DNA of 64,000 bases from Adiantum capillus-veneris (lineage: Eukaryota; Streptophyta; Polypodiopsida; Polypodiales; Pteridaceae), in the NCBI GenBank assembly GCA_014529385.2, contig CM043967.1:129763182-129827181 (forward strand), written 5' to 3'. The notes beneath the pieces are model-generated. The model was not told the DNA's origin, did not search any database, and saw only the letters and a program-made list of their open reading frames with translations. Made by a program: the position numbers and the translations under genes. Positions 1-11,967 of this stretch are shown in pieces (the stretch's first letter is position 1; each line of letters starts with the position of its first letter).

Positions 1-2590
1 CCAAAAAACCATCTACAAACATTGATAAAACCTCACCTACACACAGCTTGGCAACCTCAAGAAACAAAAATTTGGGCAATCATAGGCTCTACCACCGTAT
101 GGTTCTCCTCGCTAAGAGCGGCAGGCAAAAACTTCTTGATGGTGCCCTCATTGGCTCCAAGAAGCTGCTTGCAGGCTCCACCTTGAGCTCCGACCACCTT
201 CTTGGGAGCTCCCTCTATCTCCTCCAAGGAAGCCGCCAAAAGACCCCTTGAGAGCTCCCTTCTCCCCTCTAAAGAAGCTCTCTTGCACTTTGTCCTCCTC
301 CCTAATTTGCACAAAAAAAAGGCCCCTACAGTGTGGGAAAGAACTGCTCTTCTATTCTTGGATTGTCCTTTTTTTGCATGCCCGTGAGGCCGCCCCCTAT
401 TTTGGGCTCCCTTCCTTGATCCCCAAGCATGCACATGCACAATCTCTTATGAGAGGCATCGACGGCGCTGCCAAAGCTCTCTCTTTAGCTCTCAAAAGGT
501 TTCCCCATATGGGGGTGTGAACCTGGCCAAAAACGGCACCATGTCCTCATCTCAGCACACAGTTCACGGCTCCCCACAATCGCTAGCATAGTACCGACCA
601 CCCACCATGATGGTGCCACCATCTCCTTCACAAAACGCGGATGGGCCCCCGCCCACTCAGTGAGCAGGCTACATGCCATCACCCAAGAGCTGTCACGCTT
701 CTCTCTCCTTGTTGCACAATGGGAGGTTTTCACTTGGGTATAAATACCCCTGCACGTTGACACCCAGCGTTGCCTATGGGACCAACGGGCTGCCACATGG
801 CACTCTCACAAGACTCCAATCACCAAAACCTTAAAAATTTCACCAAAACACCTCAAAAAGAACCCTTTTTTTAAAGGCTTTGACCTCTTGCAATAGAATG
901 CTCAGAGCTTTGTTCCTGAGCTGTCAAAACCATCTAAAACTTGGGATATCCAAATTTGACTTTACCGGTCCTCTCTGCATTTGGGTCGTCCTGGGCCCAC
1001 TGGCTAATGCCGTCAAAACCGCAACGAACATCGACTTCCTCCTACAGCAACTCCCTGATCCAAGCTCCAATTGTCATGCAGTCACTTTCTGCTAGCTCCA
1101 TACACCACATAGAATGCATACAATCTCTGGTGAAGCTCCAAGAACATCGGATGACACATCAATCGAGGCGACCAAACCGGCACAAACCTGGCCCCCGAGT
1201 CAAAACTTCATCTGCTAATATCTTGACATCTGGGACTCAAATTTCCAATCTGAAAAGACAACTTGACTCCATAAATCAAGCACTACACATCTGTAACTCC
1301 AACTAGCTCGGACTACCTGGCATCACTTGCCCCATCCGTCTCGAATCTGCAATCATCCCCAACTTCAAGACTCCATAACTTGGGCTCTGTGGCTTTTCTT
1401 GATGAGCCATCTAGACCTGCTCCTTTAGCACCTCAAGCTCTACATATCTGGGCCAAAAACTAGCACCTCGAACCTCCTTCACCTGCTACCTTGTTTGGAC
1501 GGAACCCTTTTGGTCTAAAAAACCACATTATGCATATGCATCCACTGCCACTTGCTTGCCCAGGCTCTTCCCATCTGCTCTAGCCTTTTGGCATGCATCT
1601 ATGAGCATACACATCATTGTATGTGCCCTTTTCTAGGGTCAACACACTTCGGCTGCACCAGCGTTAGTCCCAAAGTTTCAAGTAATATTCTCTATGGTCT
1701 AAGAGTCTTAGCTGCTCTAGGTACTACTCAAGCTAGAAGAGTTGAGCATATTTATTTTGTGTTGCTCATGCTGGTATAGGTGAGCATAAGAGTCAAATTC
1801 TATGTATTTTAAGTATGGTGAACTAAAGGAGGAAGTCCAAAAGACACTCACGCATTGAACACAGTGAAGTATTAGTGGAGAAGCTTCTACATCAAAAACC
1901 CTTCTCGGAAACATGGAAGCTATTGTGACATCCTTTGATCTCACATGTGTTACATTTGTTCCTTGAAGCACCCATCAACTCCATCTTTCGTATTACATGC
2001 TTTTATTTGACAAATTTCTTGCATGCATATAACATGTCCCATAATTCACACTTGCATTAGACACTCTTCCTTTGTTTTTCCCAAGCACTCACCTTGCTTG
2101 AAAACTTATCTTCACAGACAACACCAAAGCTCCATCTATCAACAACAATCATCAGGAGCTCACACAATACTTCAAAGTTGGTGAAATATGGTAGAGGACT
2201 CGCATTGTAGTGGAACCCGAGGGCAAGATCCATCATAAAGTCAAGTGCACAAGAGGCTCAGTTCCCAAAATGGAAGGCAACATAATCTTCACTGCCAAAA
2301 GTGGCAACAAAAAAGAGAATGTGAAAAAATGCAAAATTGCCTCGACAACAAAAGCCCAAAACACGTTGGTGCAACCAAAGTTTATCGAGGCTAGGAGCAG
2401 CTCATTGTAGTATTATGGGTGTGTATATGTGCATCGTAGGATGCTAGAGCAGGTATGAAGGCCCTGGGCAGGAAGTGGTGGTTGAAATGTATACTTGATG
2501 CAGTTTTTTAGGCCATGAGGGTTCCAAAAGGGGCCAATTTGGATGGCAAGTCAAGATGCCCAAAGTGCTGATATTGAGCCCAAGAATGTG
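1..2590. other. unassigned region, no gene supported
   Basis: Only short overlapping open frames on both strands are present, none with a motif I recognise. The texture (many stops, moderate AT content, no splice-like pattern) suits decayed repeat DNA. I see no tRNA, no long tandem repeat and no clear LTR boundary here. Confidence 0.4.
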
Positions 2591-3289
2591 ATGTTCAACA
2601 TACTCTACGAGCTTGTCTAGAAAGCTCCTCAAATGGAGCCCTGGAGTGAATGATACTCAAGTTCAAAGATGGAATGCATGGTAGATTCCCAATGGATGGG
2701 GCAAGTGGGGATAGGTGGCCATAGATGGTGTGAGAGGATATATGCAAAGTAATTGAAGAGGGCGTGTGCATGGATACAAGCATGCATGATGCGATGCGGT
2801 ATAGTGTGCGCATGTGAGAAGGGGAGAGGGAGAGAGAAGACCTTATGTGTGTGGAGCAAGACTCAAATGAGCTACTCCTTATTCTTGGTATATGTACAAG
2901 AAGGTGAGTAGTGGGCGGGTGCCCATAACTTGGGTAGTCGGGCAAGGCATAGATACCTTTATCGAGATAAACTTCCACTTAAAGGCGAATATGCCGATAA
3001 GTGGGTCCTACTAACTAAACTACTAGTATGTACAAGAAAATAGGTGAGAGACTCTCTCAACCTATGCCCATTGGCTTGCTCAATCAATCTACATGTAGTC
3101 GTATTAGCTCTAGTGATAGGCGAGCATGTGTACCCACACTAGAGTTTGCATGTCAATCTTGCTGAGAACTCTATATGGTCTGCAAAACTCCACTATGCAT
3201 TGTGATAGTGTCAGTCACCATATGACTCACAACCCCTGCAAATTCTCCCAGTACATCTGCTAAGTCAGGCTTGATACTAGTAGGTTGTA

Positions 3290-3905
3290 CATGAGATTCT
3301 CAAACGTTGACAAAATCTGTGCAAACATGGCTATCCTCGCCTCCCCTGTGCTATTTGCATGTACTACATCATCACGACTACCCATCACGCTCCCATCACG
3401 TATGGATGTGTCAATGCCAACACTAGGATGGCTACATCCCTCTCACCCATAGGCGGAACCATGCGTCCTGACACCAACTCATTATCCTCTAACATGAGCA
3501 TATCAAAGAGCTCCATGTCTATCATCTTTGCCTATGTCTCTAGGGATCAAACGCGATCTACCTCTACTTGCATAGACTCTGACAACATTTTTGTGTCTCA
3601 TTAGAGCACTGCCACTCTACCTCTATCTCTACAGAGTCTACTAGCATGTCTTGCACAACCAAATGCTCCGTCTCATGAGTATGGTGGAGCTCACCCGTAC
3701 ATCATCTCTCACTCAACAAATGCCAAGAACAAAATTGAGACCATGTCATCTTGAACCTCAGACACATACACAGGCCACTATAGTCTCTTCTGGCAATCAT
3801 TAATGAACCGCAATGCATCTAAAAAGAGTGCTCTCTAAGCATTGTGTGCAACAAACATCTCATCTAGCAACAAACATGGAGAAGTGTCACCTCTCAAAGA
3901 CATGT
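3290..3905 (-). repeat. diverged direct repeat, copy A
   Basis: This segment is clearly similar over its whole length to 6050-6665 in the same direction. Shared words include CTACATCATCA, GGATGGCTA, ACAGAGTCTACT and ATGGTGGAGCTCACCC. On the minus strand short coding-like stretches remain, so it is probably a degraded internal (gag-side) part of the surrounding LTR element, present twice. Confidence 0.6.
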
Positions 3906-4164
3906 AATCAAGAGGAATGCTAAAGGCAAACGTGATGTCATTGTCACTAGCATATTAATCCACCCTCTAGCATGTATCAAAACCTCATTTGCATCATGCA
4001 TAGATCTCCATTGCTATCTCATACGTCTAAAACAACGGCACATAATGTGCCCTACTTGACCACAATGCCAACGTTACATATATCGACGGGAATGAGACCG
4101 TCGTCTCTCTTGAGTCATCACTGTAGACTCTATATTGTCACATATATCTGCAACCATAAGTGAA

Positions 4165-6045
4165 TGTCAAGAAACTATGGCGGGAAGACCTGGGAGAAAT
4201 TTGCTAGACTCTCCCCTATAAATTGAGTAAAAAACCAAGTACGGTCTCTATCATAAACCATGCCAAAATTGGTAACAAAGTGGGAGATAACTCAACCACT
4301 ACACAATCATGGAAACCATGATCAAACACATCAAAACCAATACTCACATATGCATAAAATCAACTCCACAATCTGCTATATCTGCAAGCATACAATCTGG
4401 GACAAAGAACTCAACTAAGAATAAAGAGCATAACCATATAAGCAAGTAGTGAGAAAACTATCTCAAAACACATCCACAAGAGAAACTGCTTGAAAAAATT
4501 TATAGAAAACCTGTAAAACCTGTGATGACTGTTTGTCTGTAGCCACATAATCATACACAATCCTCACTCTTGTGAGAGCCAAACTATGTCCAATCTGACA
4601 AAACCTATCAAAATGAGAGTGAACACTCGATCACTATCAAAGTGGGAGTCAAACTTGACCACTATACCATTAGAGAGTGAACTGCAGATACACATATAAC
4701 ATGGAAAGAATCTCAAAAACTTTTGACATAGTTTTTTTGTGAAAACTGAGTGACAACTCAAAAAATCTCACCAATATCGCATAACAGATCCACAAATGGT
4801 ATACATGCATTGCAGAAATCCTGGCAAATTGGCTCACTCTTGAATGAGTGGCTCTATGGACCTGTACCTATCCAAAAATGCTATAAACCTATGAACCTGC
4901 TACTTGCAAGCTATACCTAGCTCAAGTTGTATCCGCAAAATGCATACATAGCATATGCTATGCAAAATGGTGCAAAAAATTTGTCTTTAGAATTCCCCAA
5001 ACAATCATACATACTCTACACTCAAAGAAGTGCAAACAACGAGCAAAAAACTATCAAAAAAACTGACACACTATGTCATTTATCGGTAAGCACGTCGATC
5101 GAGAACCAAGCGCAAAGCACGACCAACTACCTGTGGTCAAAATCACTGTTCGAGAGCCGCGCTCGCTGGAAAGCTGCTCTAGAATGGTACGTCGGAGCTG
5201 CTATGTGTTTGTATGTGCCATCAAAGCTGGAAAGAGGGAGTCAGCAAAGCCATAATTCTAGATCAAGGCACGATTACTGGGGAATGTTTGTCGAAGAAAA
5301 TTTGCTCCAAAATGGGTGTGGAAGGGATGAAGCTATTCAAGCTACGTTGGAGGAGAGCCCAACTATACTCTCTCGCTCTCACTATGTCAAAGCTGAGAAA
5401 AGAAGGTCAATGTCACCTTCCATTGTGCCAAATGGAAGCGCTCGCCAAAGTCATAGTAGCTACTGATGCTCGAAGCCGATGCCGAGCCGTCTGCGGGAAA
5501 GTTGGTCAAAGTTATCAAAGTTGTCGAGAGAATCATCCTGGAGAAGCGCTCTCAACCGGGAAAAGAATTTTCGATGTCGGATGAATGTCGGGGGATGCTC
5601 GGGCTTACTCGTCAAGGCTTGCACACAATGTCTGTATATGCATGTGCGCTCACCGCTGAGAGCACATGTGCCCGCTATCTTTTTCGTGACCAAGAGAGTT
5701 GAAACTCTCACTCTTTTCACTTCCTTTTTGCTGAAGAAGAGGAATCTCGCTTTTGTACTGATGTTGAATCTCTAATCTCTCTTCGAACACTCTCTATCTT
5801 ACTTTCAAAGTTGATACTTGATAGTACGTGGTGTGGTGTGTGTGTGTGTGTATGCTCCCTAACACACACTCAAAAGAGAGTGATTTTTTTTTTGAAGTTT
5901 CTACAGACTGTTAATGACAGTGAAGTCCAGTGTGTGTGTGTATGTGTGTGTTTAACACACACCGTTCCCCTACTCCAGGGTAGCCTACTAGGTCAGGCCT
6001 CCACACTAATAGGTCAAACATGAAATGCCCAAACAATGATGAAAT
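4165..6045. other. unassigned region with two short TG tracts
   Basis: No gene is supported. Two (TG)n runs occur at about 5835-5852 and 5931-5950, each followed shortly by an AACACACAC run, so each TG/AC pair could fold into a short hairpin. Overlapping open frames at about 4927-5775 show no recognisable motif. Confidence 0.4.
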
Positions 6046-6049
6046 CTAT

Positions 6050-6665
6050 GGAAACCTGTTTGTACTAGCCTCCACTATGCTATTTGTATGCACTACATCA
6101 TCAAGACTACTCACCACATATGGACATGTCATCACATTTGCTGGGATGGCTATGTCCCTTTTATCTATAGGTAGAATTATGTGTCTCGGCATCAAGTCCA
6201 ACCTCTAGCATGAGAATATCAAATAGATCCATGTATGTCATCTTTCCTTGTGCCTTTAGGGAGTAGATCCGCTCTACCTCTATCTGCATATACTCTAACA
6301 ACACCTATTGTGTCTTGCTAGACCACCATTGCTCTATGTATATCTCTATAGAGTCTACTGGCATGTCTTGCATAGTTAAATGCTCTATCTCGTGAGCATG
6401 GTGGAGCTCACCCACAAAGGATACTTGTCTCATCTCTTGATCAACACATGCCAACAACAAAACTGAGACCATACCTTCTCATATATCAGATACATGCATA
6501 GGATATACCAACCCACTACGAGTTCCCTTGGCAATCACTAATGATTCAAAATGCATTTGAAAAGACTGCTCTCTAAGAAATGTGTGACATACACAATCTC
6601 CTAACTATCTCACTAAGATCAAGTTCTATCTCAGCTGAGGAACATAGCACACATGTCATAGCATA
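6050..6665 (-). repeat. diverged direct repeat, copy B
   Basis: Second copy of the segment at 3290-3905, about 2.76 kb away in direct orientation. It sits just downstream (minus strand) of the iMet-type primer-binding site, consistent with a 5' internal position in an LTR element. Substitutions and small indels are many, so the duplication is old. Confidence 0.6.
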
Positions 6666-6798
6666 TAGGATGCACCACTATGACAAGCAAACATCTGTTG
6701 CACCTGCAATGTTGAACACCAAACCATCTTCAATCCGATCCCACCAAGCATAGAGCTCCATCATTGCAAAGGGAGAACCATCGCTAATTGCTATCGTA

Positions 6799-6810
6799 GC
6801 TCTAATACCA
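6799..6810 (-). promoter_or_regulatory. tRNA-iMet-type primer-binding site (minus strand)
   Basis: Read on the minus strand the site is TGGTATTAGAGC, one base from the usual plant LTR-retrotransposon site TGGTATCAGAGC, complementary to the 3' end of initiator Met tRNA. LTR-like sequence lies immediately upstream of it on the same strand. Confidence 0.5.
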
Positions 6811-7167
6811 GTTGAAAGAGTGCATAGTGCATGGAATGCGTATATACACGATGTGGTGCAGTAGAGGGAAGAGGAGAAGAGTATATTGTGTGGGTGGAGC
6901 AGGTCTCTAGAAGTGGGGAGCTCCTTATTCATGTATATATACAAGAATAAAGGTAAGTGTATGGGTAGTGGATGACCGAACACCAAACATCTAGCCTCAA
7001 GCAAAGACACAATGCAAAGCTATTCCCTCCAAGGTTATATTGCCTGATGGTAGAAGCCTTGCCGAAGTGCAAGAGGTTGAGCAATATATATACTTGTAGC
7101 TAGGGAAAAGGAAATTGAGGGCTTACGCAAAGTAGAGCAATAAAGGGAGATAAAGGCAAAGGCCCCT

Positions 7168-8061
7168 ATGTCAACATCCATGCTAGTCAAGCAATCGAGT
7201 GCTCCTGAATTAGCAACCACTAAGGGTCAACCCATACAGAGCCACATTGCATCTAGTTCAAAGGACACCCTTAGCACCTCAATCCTAAATGGATCATTTC
7301 TAAATGAAAATTGGGAGTACGCACTACAAACAAATACTTTAAATGACCTATACACATGTCACACCTATCACGTGGGTTGGTTAGATGTCATACAATCCAC
7401 AACGGGTGCTACTAGCATAGACGAGCAACAACAAAGAGTTTGTGATGTCATCCATAGGGTTATTGAGCTGGAGAGGCAAAACAAAGGGATCCACATGCCT
7501 TCAACGGGTGTCATGAGATTCTTGGATACAGGGAAGGCTAAGCAACCAACTTTATCACAAATGGAAACTCCCTCGGTAAGCCCGATGGATCCTCCATATG
7601 TTGTTTTGCTAGGGGTCTCAGTACAATCTGAGCCCACAAGTGATAGCTTTACCTTTCCAAGTTTAGCTCATCTTTCTGTTGATGACACCACGGCTACCAT
7701 GCCTACCCCAGTGATGGGCATGGCAAAAAACACGCCATGGACCTCATTTATTAGTAAAGCACCGCTACATGGTGGCCCAATGCCTACAACAATACCTACA
7801 CAAAGTACACATGTGGTACTAGTAAATGTACTCACACGATTGATGCTCCAAAACCAAAATTATATTCTTGAAGAAAGAGACACAACATCAATTTGCCAAT
7901 CTCAGAAGAAGAAGAAAACACGAAGGAAGGGATCGCAAAAAGCAGCAAAGTCAGACAACGGTTCAAAGACCAACATAGTGACTGTTGACGACCACATATA
8001 TATGAACGACACTGAAGAGGATTATAATTTAGGTGACCATGGAGATCAAAACAACCACTAG
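7168..8061 (+). CDS. 297-residue open frame, probable gag remnant
   Basis: An uninterrupted 297-codon frame starts at an ATG just after an AT-rich leader. I do not recognise a domain. The protein is rich in Ser, Thr and Pro, with a basic stretch near residues 245-265 (QKKKKTRRKGSQKAAK) and an acidic C-terminus. It lies upstream of a protease and an RT fragment of the same strand, so by position it would be gag or a gag-side frame of a Ty3/gypsy element. It is notable that this frame is open while the downstream protease and RT parts are broken. It could instead be a chance survivor. Confidence 0.45.
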   Translation: MSTSMLVKQSSAPELATTKGQPIQSHIASSSKDTLSTSILNGSFLNENWEYALQTNTLNDLYTCHTYHVGWLDVIQSTTGATSIDEQQQRVCDVIHRVIELERQNKGIHMPSTGVMRFLDTGKAKQPTLSQMETPSVSPMDPPYVVLLGVSVQSEPTSDSFTFPSLAHLSVDDTTATMPTPVMGMAKNTPWTSFISKAPLHGGPMPTTIPTQSTHVVLVNVLTRLMLQNQNYILEERDTTSICQSQKKKKTRRKGSQKAAKSDNGSKTNIVTVDDHIYMNDTEEDYNLGDHGDQNNH

Positions 8062-8649
8062 GAAAGAAACAAACAAGAAAAAATTTCATGAGCCACAATG
8101 GCAAGGACCCAATGAAAAAGATAGAAACTTACCCAAACCCTACAGAGGAGATCGCGCGAGTCAAGCAATTAATGAGTTTGGTTGAAGAGACCTAAAGGGA
8201 TCTAGAGCCAGCACCTAGGCAGATCCAGATTACAGACATAGTGTTCCCTACGTAAAATCAACCTCATAAAGTCCATAGACCACTAGCCATACCTAGTGTC
8301 ATCCAAGAAGAAAGTGACTTTAAGTTTACAGAGGGACTACTTGACCCTATTGAAGAAATGGAGATCCCATCTTTCCCATGTCAAGGGATTCAAGCAAAAG
8401 AAGTGCCATTAAATATTGCAAAATAGATGGATATCATGGCTTTAGAAGTTAGAACCACCATTATGTCTAAACTATATGGAGACCCCAAGCTATTCTTAGC
8501 TCTTTGACATTTCCTCAATGGAGAATTGAAAGTCAGGCTACCACAATTTGCACAGATGGATGGAGTTAGGGAGGTTCCAATAGAGAGGAACACTTAGATC
8601 CACAACACAACCTAGATGAGAACTCTGTGTTGAAATACCTGTTAACAAG

Positions 8650-9240
8650 TTGGGTCAATACTTTGAAGGCGATAAATCCAATGCGATCATACCAACCACT
8701 ACCAAGGGATTAACTGTGAAGGGAATCCTTGATGGTGGGGCTGGGGTTAGCATTGTAACCAAAAATTGTTGGGAATCTATGGAAAGACCTCACCTTGGGA
8801 CTAAAAATATAGTGGTAAAGATGGCCAAATGGGACTATTGTTAAACCTATTGGAATGCTAGAAGATCTCAAGATCAAGATCTTTGGACACAAAATAAGGC
8901 ATACCTTCATTGTTATGGATATTTCCAAGTACACTATGTCATCTGAGATGATCTTAGGATGTCCTTTCCCCGTCCTTTCATGAGGGAAGCAAAAATGGTG
9001 CATGACTGGTCTAAAAACCATGTCTACTTGCAGTTCCAAGATTCTGTCATTCGAGTGGATCTTGTAACTGGTCAAGCACATCCTTTAGGAAACAGACTTA
9101 TAATTGATCATATATCTGACACCACAATCCACTCGGCCCCCTTGGAGTTTTGTTACACGTGTAAAAAGGACACTGATATTGGGGAAGATTCCCCTTATAT
9201 GGATGTTCTACCTGAGATGTTTGAGTCTGACAATGTGGAT
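8650..9240 (+). pseudogene. retropepsin-like protease fragment (broken)
   Basis: The frame at 8650-8844 contains ILDGGAGVSIV, the active-site loop of a retroviral-type aspartic protease in the DGG form common in plant Ty3/gypsy elements. A stop ends this frame; the C-terminal part, with MILGCPFPRPFM and then WSKNHVYLQF, lies in other frames at about 8940-9080, so at least one frameshift separates the two halves. The ILG motif with a following aromatic/Pro is the usual second signature of the family. Not functional as it stands. Confidence 0.65.
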
Positions 9241-10139
9241 TAGGTCCACCTACTAGCAGCAACCATAGACACTTGGGGGAATAGGGGGATGACTTGGGTA
9301 ACACCTGAGGGGGATGAAATGCCACCACTCGTACCATTAAATATGATAGGAGCAATGCATATAGCTTCAGATGACCTACCAATTGAGGGTTTGACTGACA
9401 TGGGAACTACTAGCATCTCAAAAGGCTATAACCCACACGATTCAGAGTCAAAATCATCAATTGAAATTGACTTTGAGGACAAAGAATCTGAGTTTAATAT
9501 GTGGGAACAAACCATTCAGGGCCTAGTGGTACCCTAGATGACAATCTATCCGGGAGAGGAGAAGACACAAGTAGCAATTCATCTAGTGACTCTTCACTGG
9601 AAATCTGCCATAATTGAAAATGAAACAAGAAGAGTAAGAGATATAAGAGGCAACGATATTGAGCAAATATGCTTGCTAGGATAAATGAAAAAAAATCTAC
9701 CACAAAATGCTTGATTATGTAGGGGCATGTGATGCTCATTGTAAGTTGGTAGATAATTGGGGTGAATACCTTCAAAGCGTCATGTGGTGCGACCCACAAC
9801 CCATTGACATTGCACAACTAGAAGCTACAGAGAAGCAAAAGTTGAGCCATACTGTAAGGAGAAACAAAATCAAGAGCTAGCTCGACAACAAAAGGAAGAA
9901 AAAAAGAAATCAAAGTCCACAGAGCAACAAGACCCCACAGATTTACATCCTGCACCTCAACATTTCAGATCTTACACCACGGAGGAGCGTAATGTTGTGT
10001 ATACAAAGGCCTAGAGAACACTTATCGATGGAAGTAATGGAGTCTATGATGGTCTAATGATAGTTAAGGAAATAGAGTTAGCAAGATCCAAGTGAGGAGT
10101 TCAAACTTGTTTTCATCGCCTAAGATCTGGCAGAGACTG

Positions 10140-10507
10140 AGGAATATGTACTTAAGGAGCTTCTCAAAGAAATCAAGGATATATTTGCTTGGACATTTCA
10201 TGATATAAAAGGTGTTCCACCTTCCGTGGTGCAACCCACAATTCCCATGAATAGCATGGCTAAACCAGTCCAGCAACGACCCTACCCAATGAATCCTAAG
10301 TATGCAAAGATTGTTCAAGAAGAGATTGAAAACCTTGTCAAATGCGGATTCATATACCCTATTGAGTACTCAGAATGGGTATCTCCAGTAGCTATTGTGC
10401 CAAAAAAGAATGGTGTGCGTGTCTGTCGCACGTGTCAATGCAAGGGACTTGCCATACACTATGTGCGAGCCACAAATGGCTGCAAGCACACAACCAAACT
10501 AATCTAG
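10140..10507 (+). pseudogene. Ty3/gypsy reverse transcriptase, N-terminal fragment
   Basis: The stretch reads DIFAWTFHDIKGVPP, then QQRPYPMNPKYAKIVQEEI, and ends with WVSPVAIVPKKNGVRVC. These are the first conserved blocks of a Ty3/gypsy RT (the entry to the fingers domain). The sequence loses similarity after VRVC; the catalytic Asp blocks and YxDD are missing. The break lies close to the left end of a probable LTR at 10513. Confidence 0.8.
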
Positions 10508-10512
10508 CAAGG

Positions 10513-10631
10513 TGTCACTCAACACCCTACGCTCGCCTTCGTGGAGGATTCTTCACCGTGAAGAAGAAATAGCTACCACCATGCCACGCTCAACCGCTTC
10601 GCTGTCGTCGTGCCGTCGTCACAATGCTCGA

Positions 10632-10725
<94 letters not shown>

Positions 10726-10998
10726 GCATACACACACACATAAGGAGATGAAGAAGAAGAAGATGGAGATGGAGCAAGAGCACTCTTCAACTACGCATAT
10801 GAAAGAATGAGTGATTTTTAGGTTTAGGTGACTTTTATATGAGCTCGTCCATTCACACTTGGGTGCCCATGCTTAGCCAACTAGCCCTTGAATGTTCAAG
10901 TTAGAGTGCGCCTCTCATCGGCGATCACCCTTACCCTTTTCCTATTGGACCAACAAGTCCGGCCCATGACTACTAGAAGTGGACGTTGGTGGTTAACA
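10513..10998 (-). mobile_element. probable LTR, minus strand
   Basis: On the minus strand a purine-rich tract (GGAAGGGGGGCA, 10999-11010) is followed by TGTTAACC, a typical PPT-to-3'-LTR junction. The presumed LTR runs to about 10513, where it ends in GAGTGACA. A TATA-like box (CATATAAAAGT on the minus strand) is at 10831-10842 and a long (GA)n tract lies downstream of it. The left end coincides with the loss of RT similarity in the gypsy remnant. No target duplication was confirmed. Confidence 0.45.
10635..10723. repeat. (CT)n microsatellite
   Basis: About 89 bp of uninterrupted CT dinucleotide on the plus strand. It creates artificial Leu-Ser open frames on the plus strand, which are not genes. 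Confidence 0.97.
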
Positions 10999-11011
10999 TG
11001 CCCCCCTTCCT

Positions 11012-11960
11012 GATGTAGATTCCATCCTTGGAATATAACAGTGCAGCATCGGGATCCACGATAGGAGTTCCTGTGTCAGAAGAAAAACAAAGCTCAAAGG
11101 CAACATGTGCATGCATGTAATAAGTGAGATGCATACATGATATTCTAGGAAATGCAAAAACAAAATCATGAATTGTAACATTGCCAACTAGAACAAGCGT
11201 AGTACCTGAATAAAATGCAATTGAGTTAGGGTCTATTAGGTCGACTCTAAGAGAATTACACAAAAGCTAGGGCTAAAGTAAGTACTAGATTGACCAACAT
11301 TAATTAAAAATGCTGACTAAAGAGTAGTAAACCCTAGGAATGCTCGTTGGGTCTAAATACTAGTGATCTTGTCACTTATACCACTTAAGTGTGATCAACA
11401 TAAAATACAAGGAAGTTTGTGCTATTTGCTTTCTCTTTTCTCTTCTTTTTTTTTTTTTGTTGTCATAGTTGCTACAAGTTGTTGGGGGACTCGAGGTCTC
11501 AAATACGAGTTTGAGCATAAACTAGCCGGGAGACTTGAGGTGTCAAATACCAACTCAACACATGGACCTCCACAACACAAGTCCCACTTAGGTGGAATAA
11601 GCTAGAGAGAACTATATCCTCATAGCCTAAAACATTACTAAAGTTACTACAATTAATAGACTATTTAGGAATTAAAGTTAGCAATTGAGTGGCCTAGTTT
11701 AGCCTAAGGTCCTGATACCTACTTAAAGCCAATAATAGACCAAACTCAAAGAGAAGAACAAGGTACTAGAAGTTTGAAAGAATTATAGCATCTAAATTGG
11801 CAATGTCACAACTTCATAAATTTTATGCATTGTTAGAAACTTAAATGACAAGATGCAAACATGTAACTGTGGAAAGCATAGATAAAAGGAAGTAGTACAC
11901 TTGATATAATGGAGAACATCCGTTGTAACATGTAGACATCCATTGTCGTTGTCCTTTGAA
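11012..11960. other. unassigned region
   Basis: A minus-strand open frame (10973-11263) abuts the PPT-like tract and may be the 3' internal part of the element whose LTR lies to the left, but no motif is recognisable. The rest, up to the LINE, shows no gene. A T-run lies near 11447-11458. Confidence 0.4.
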
Positions 11961-11967
11961 GGCATCC

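Larger units (their letters stand above)
2600..6990 (-). mobile_element. decayed LTR-element remnant, minus strand
   Basis: On the minus strand a sequence matching the tRNA-iMet primer-binding site in 11 of 12 bases lies at 6799-6810, directly downstream of LTR-like sequence (about 6811-6987). A related LTR-like stretch (about 2790-2925) recurs to the left in the same direction, as expected for a 3' LTR. Between them is degraded DNA with two diverged copies of one 600-bp segment. No intact reading frame is left. The LTR outer ends and target duplications could not be fixed by eye, so the limits are approximate. Confidence 0.4.
7100..10507 (+). mobile_element. decayed Ty3/gypsy gag-pol remnant, plus strand
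   Basis: In order: the open gag-like frame (7168-8061), degraded gag-side sequence (8090-8600), a retropepsin-like region (8650-9240), a spacer with an acidic open frame (9289-9537), and the start of a reverse transcriptase (10150-10480). This order, protease before RT, is that of Ty3/gypsy elements. Stops and frameshifts separate the parts. The RT ends after its first blocks, next to a probable LTR of another element (10513-10998). No RNase H or integrase follows. Confidence 0.7.

Noticed and set aside
57-440. Minus-strand 127-codon frame as a gene
   Set aside because: It overlaps several plus-strand frames, has no recognisable motif and lies in repeat-like sequence.
10512-10751. Long Leu-Ser open frames over CT tracts (also near 40184-40404, 50225-50575, 50660-51191, 51789-52082)
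   Set aside because: They are products of translating (CT)n or (GA)n in frames without stops; no flanking coding signal.
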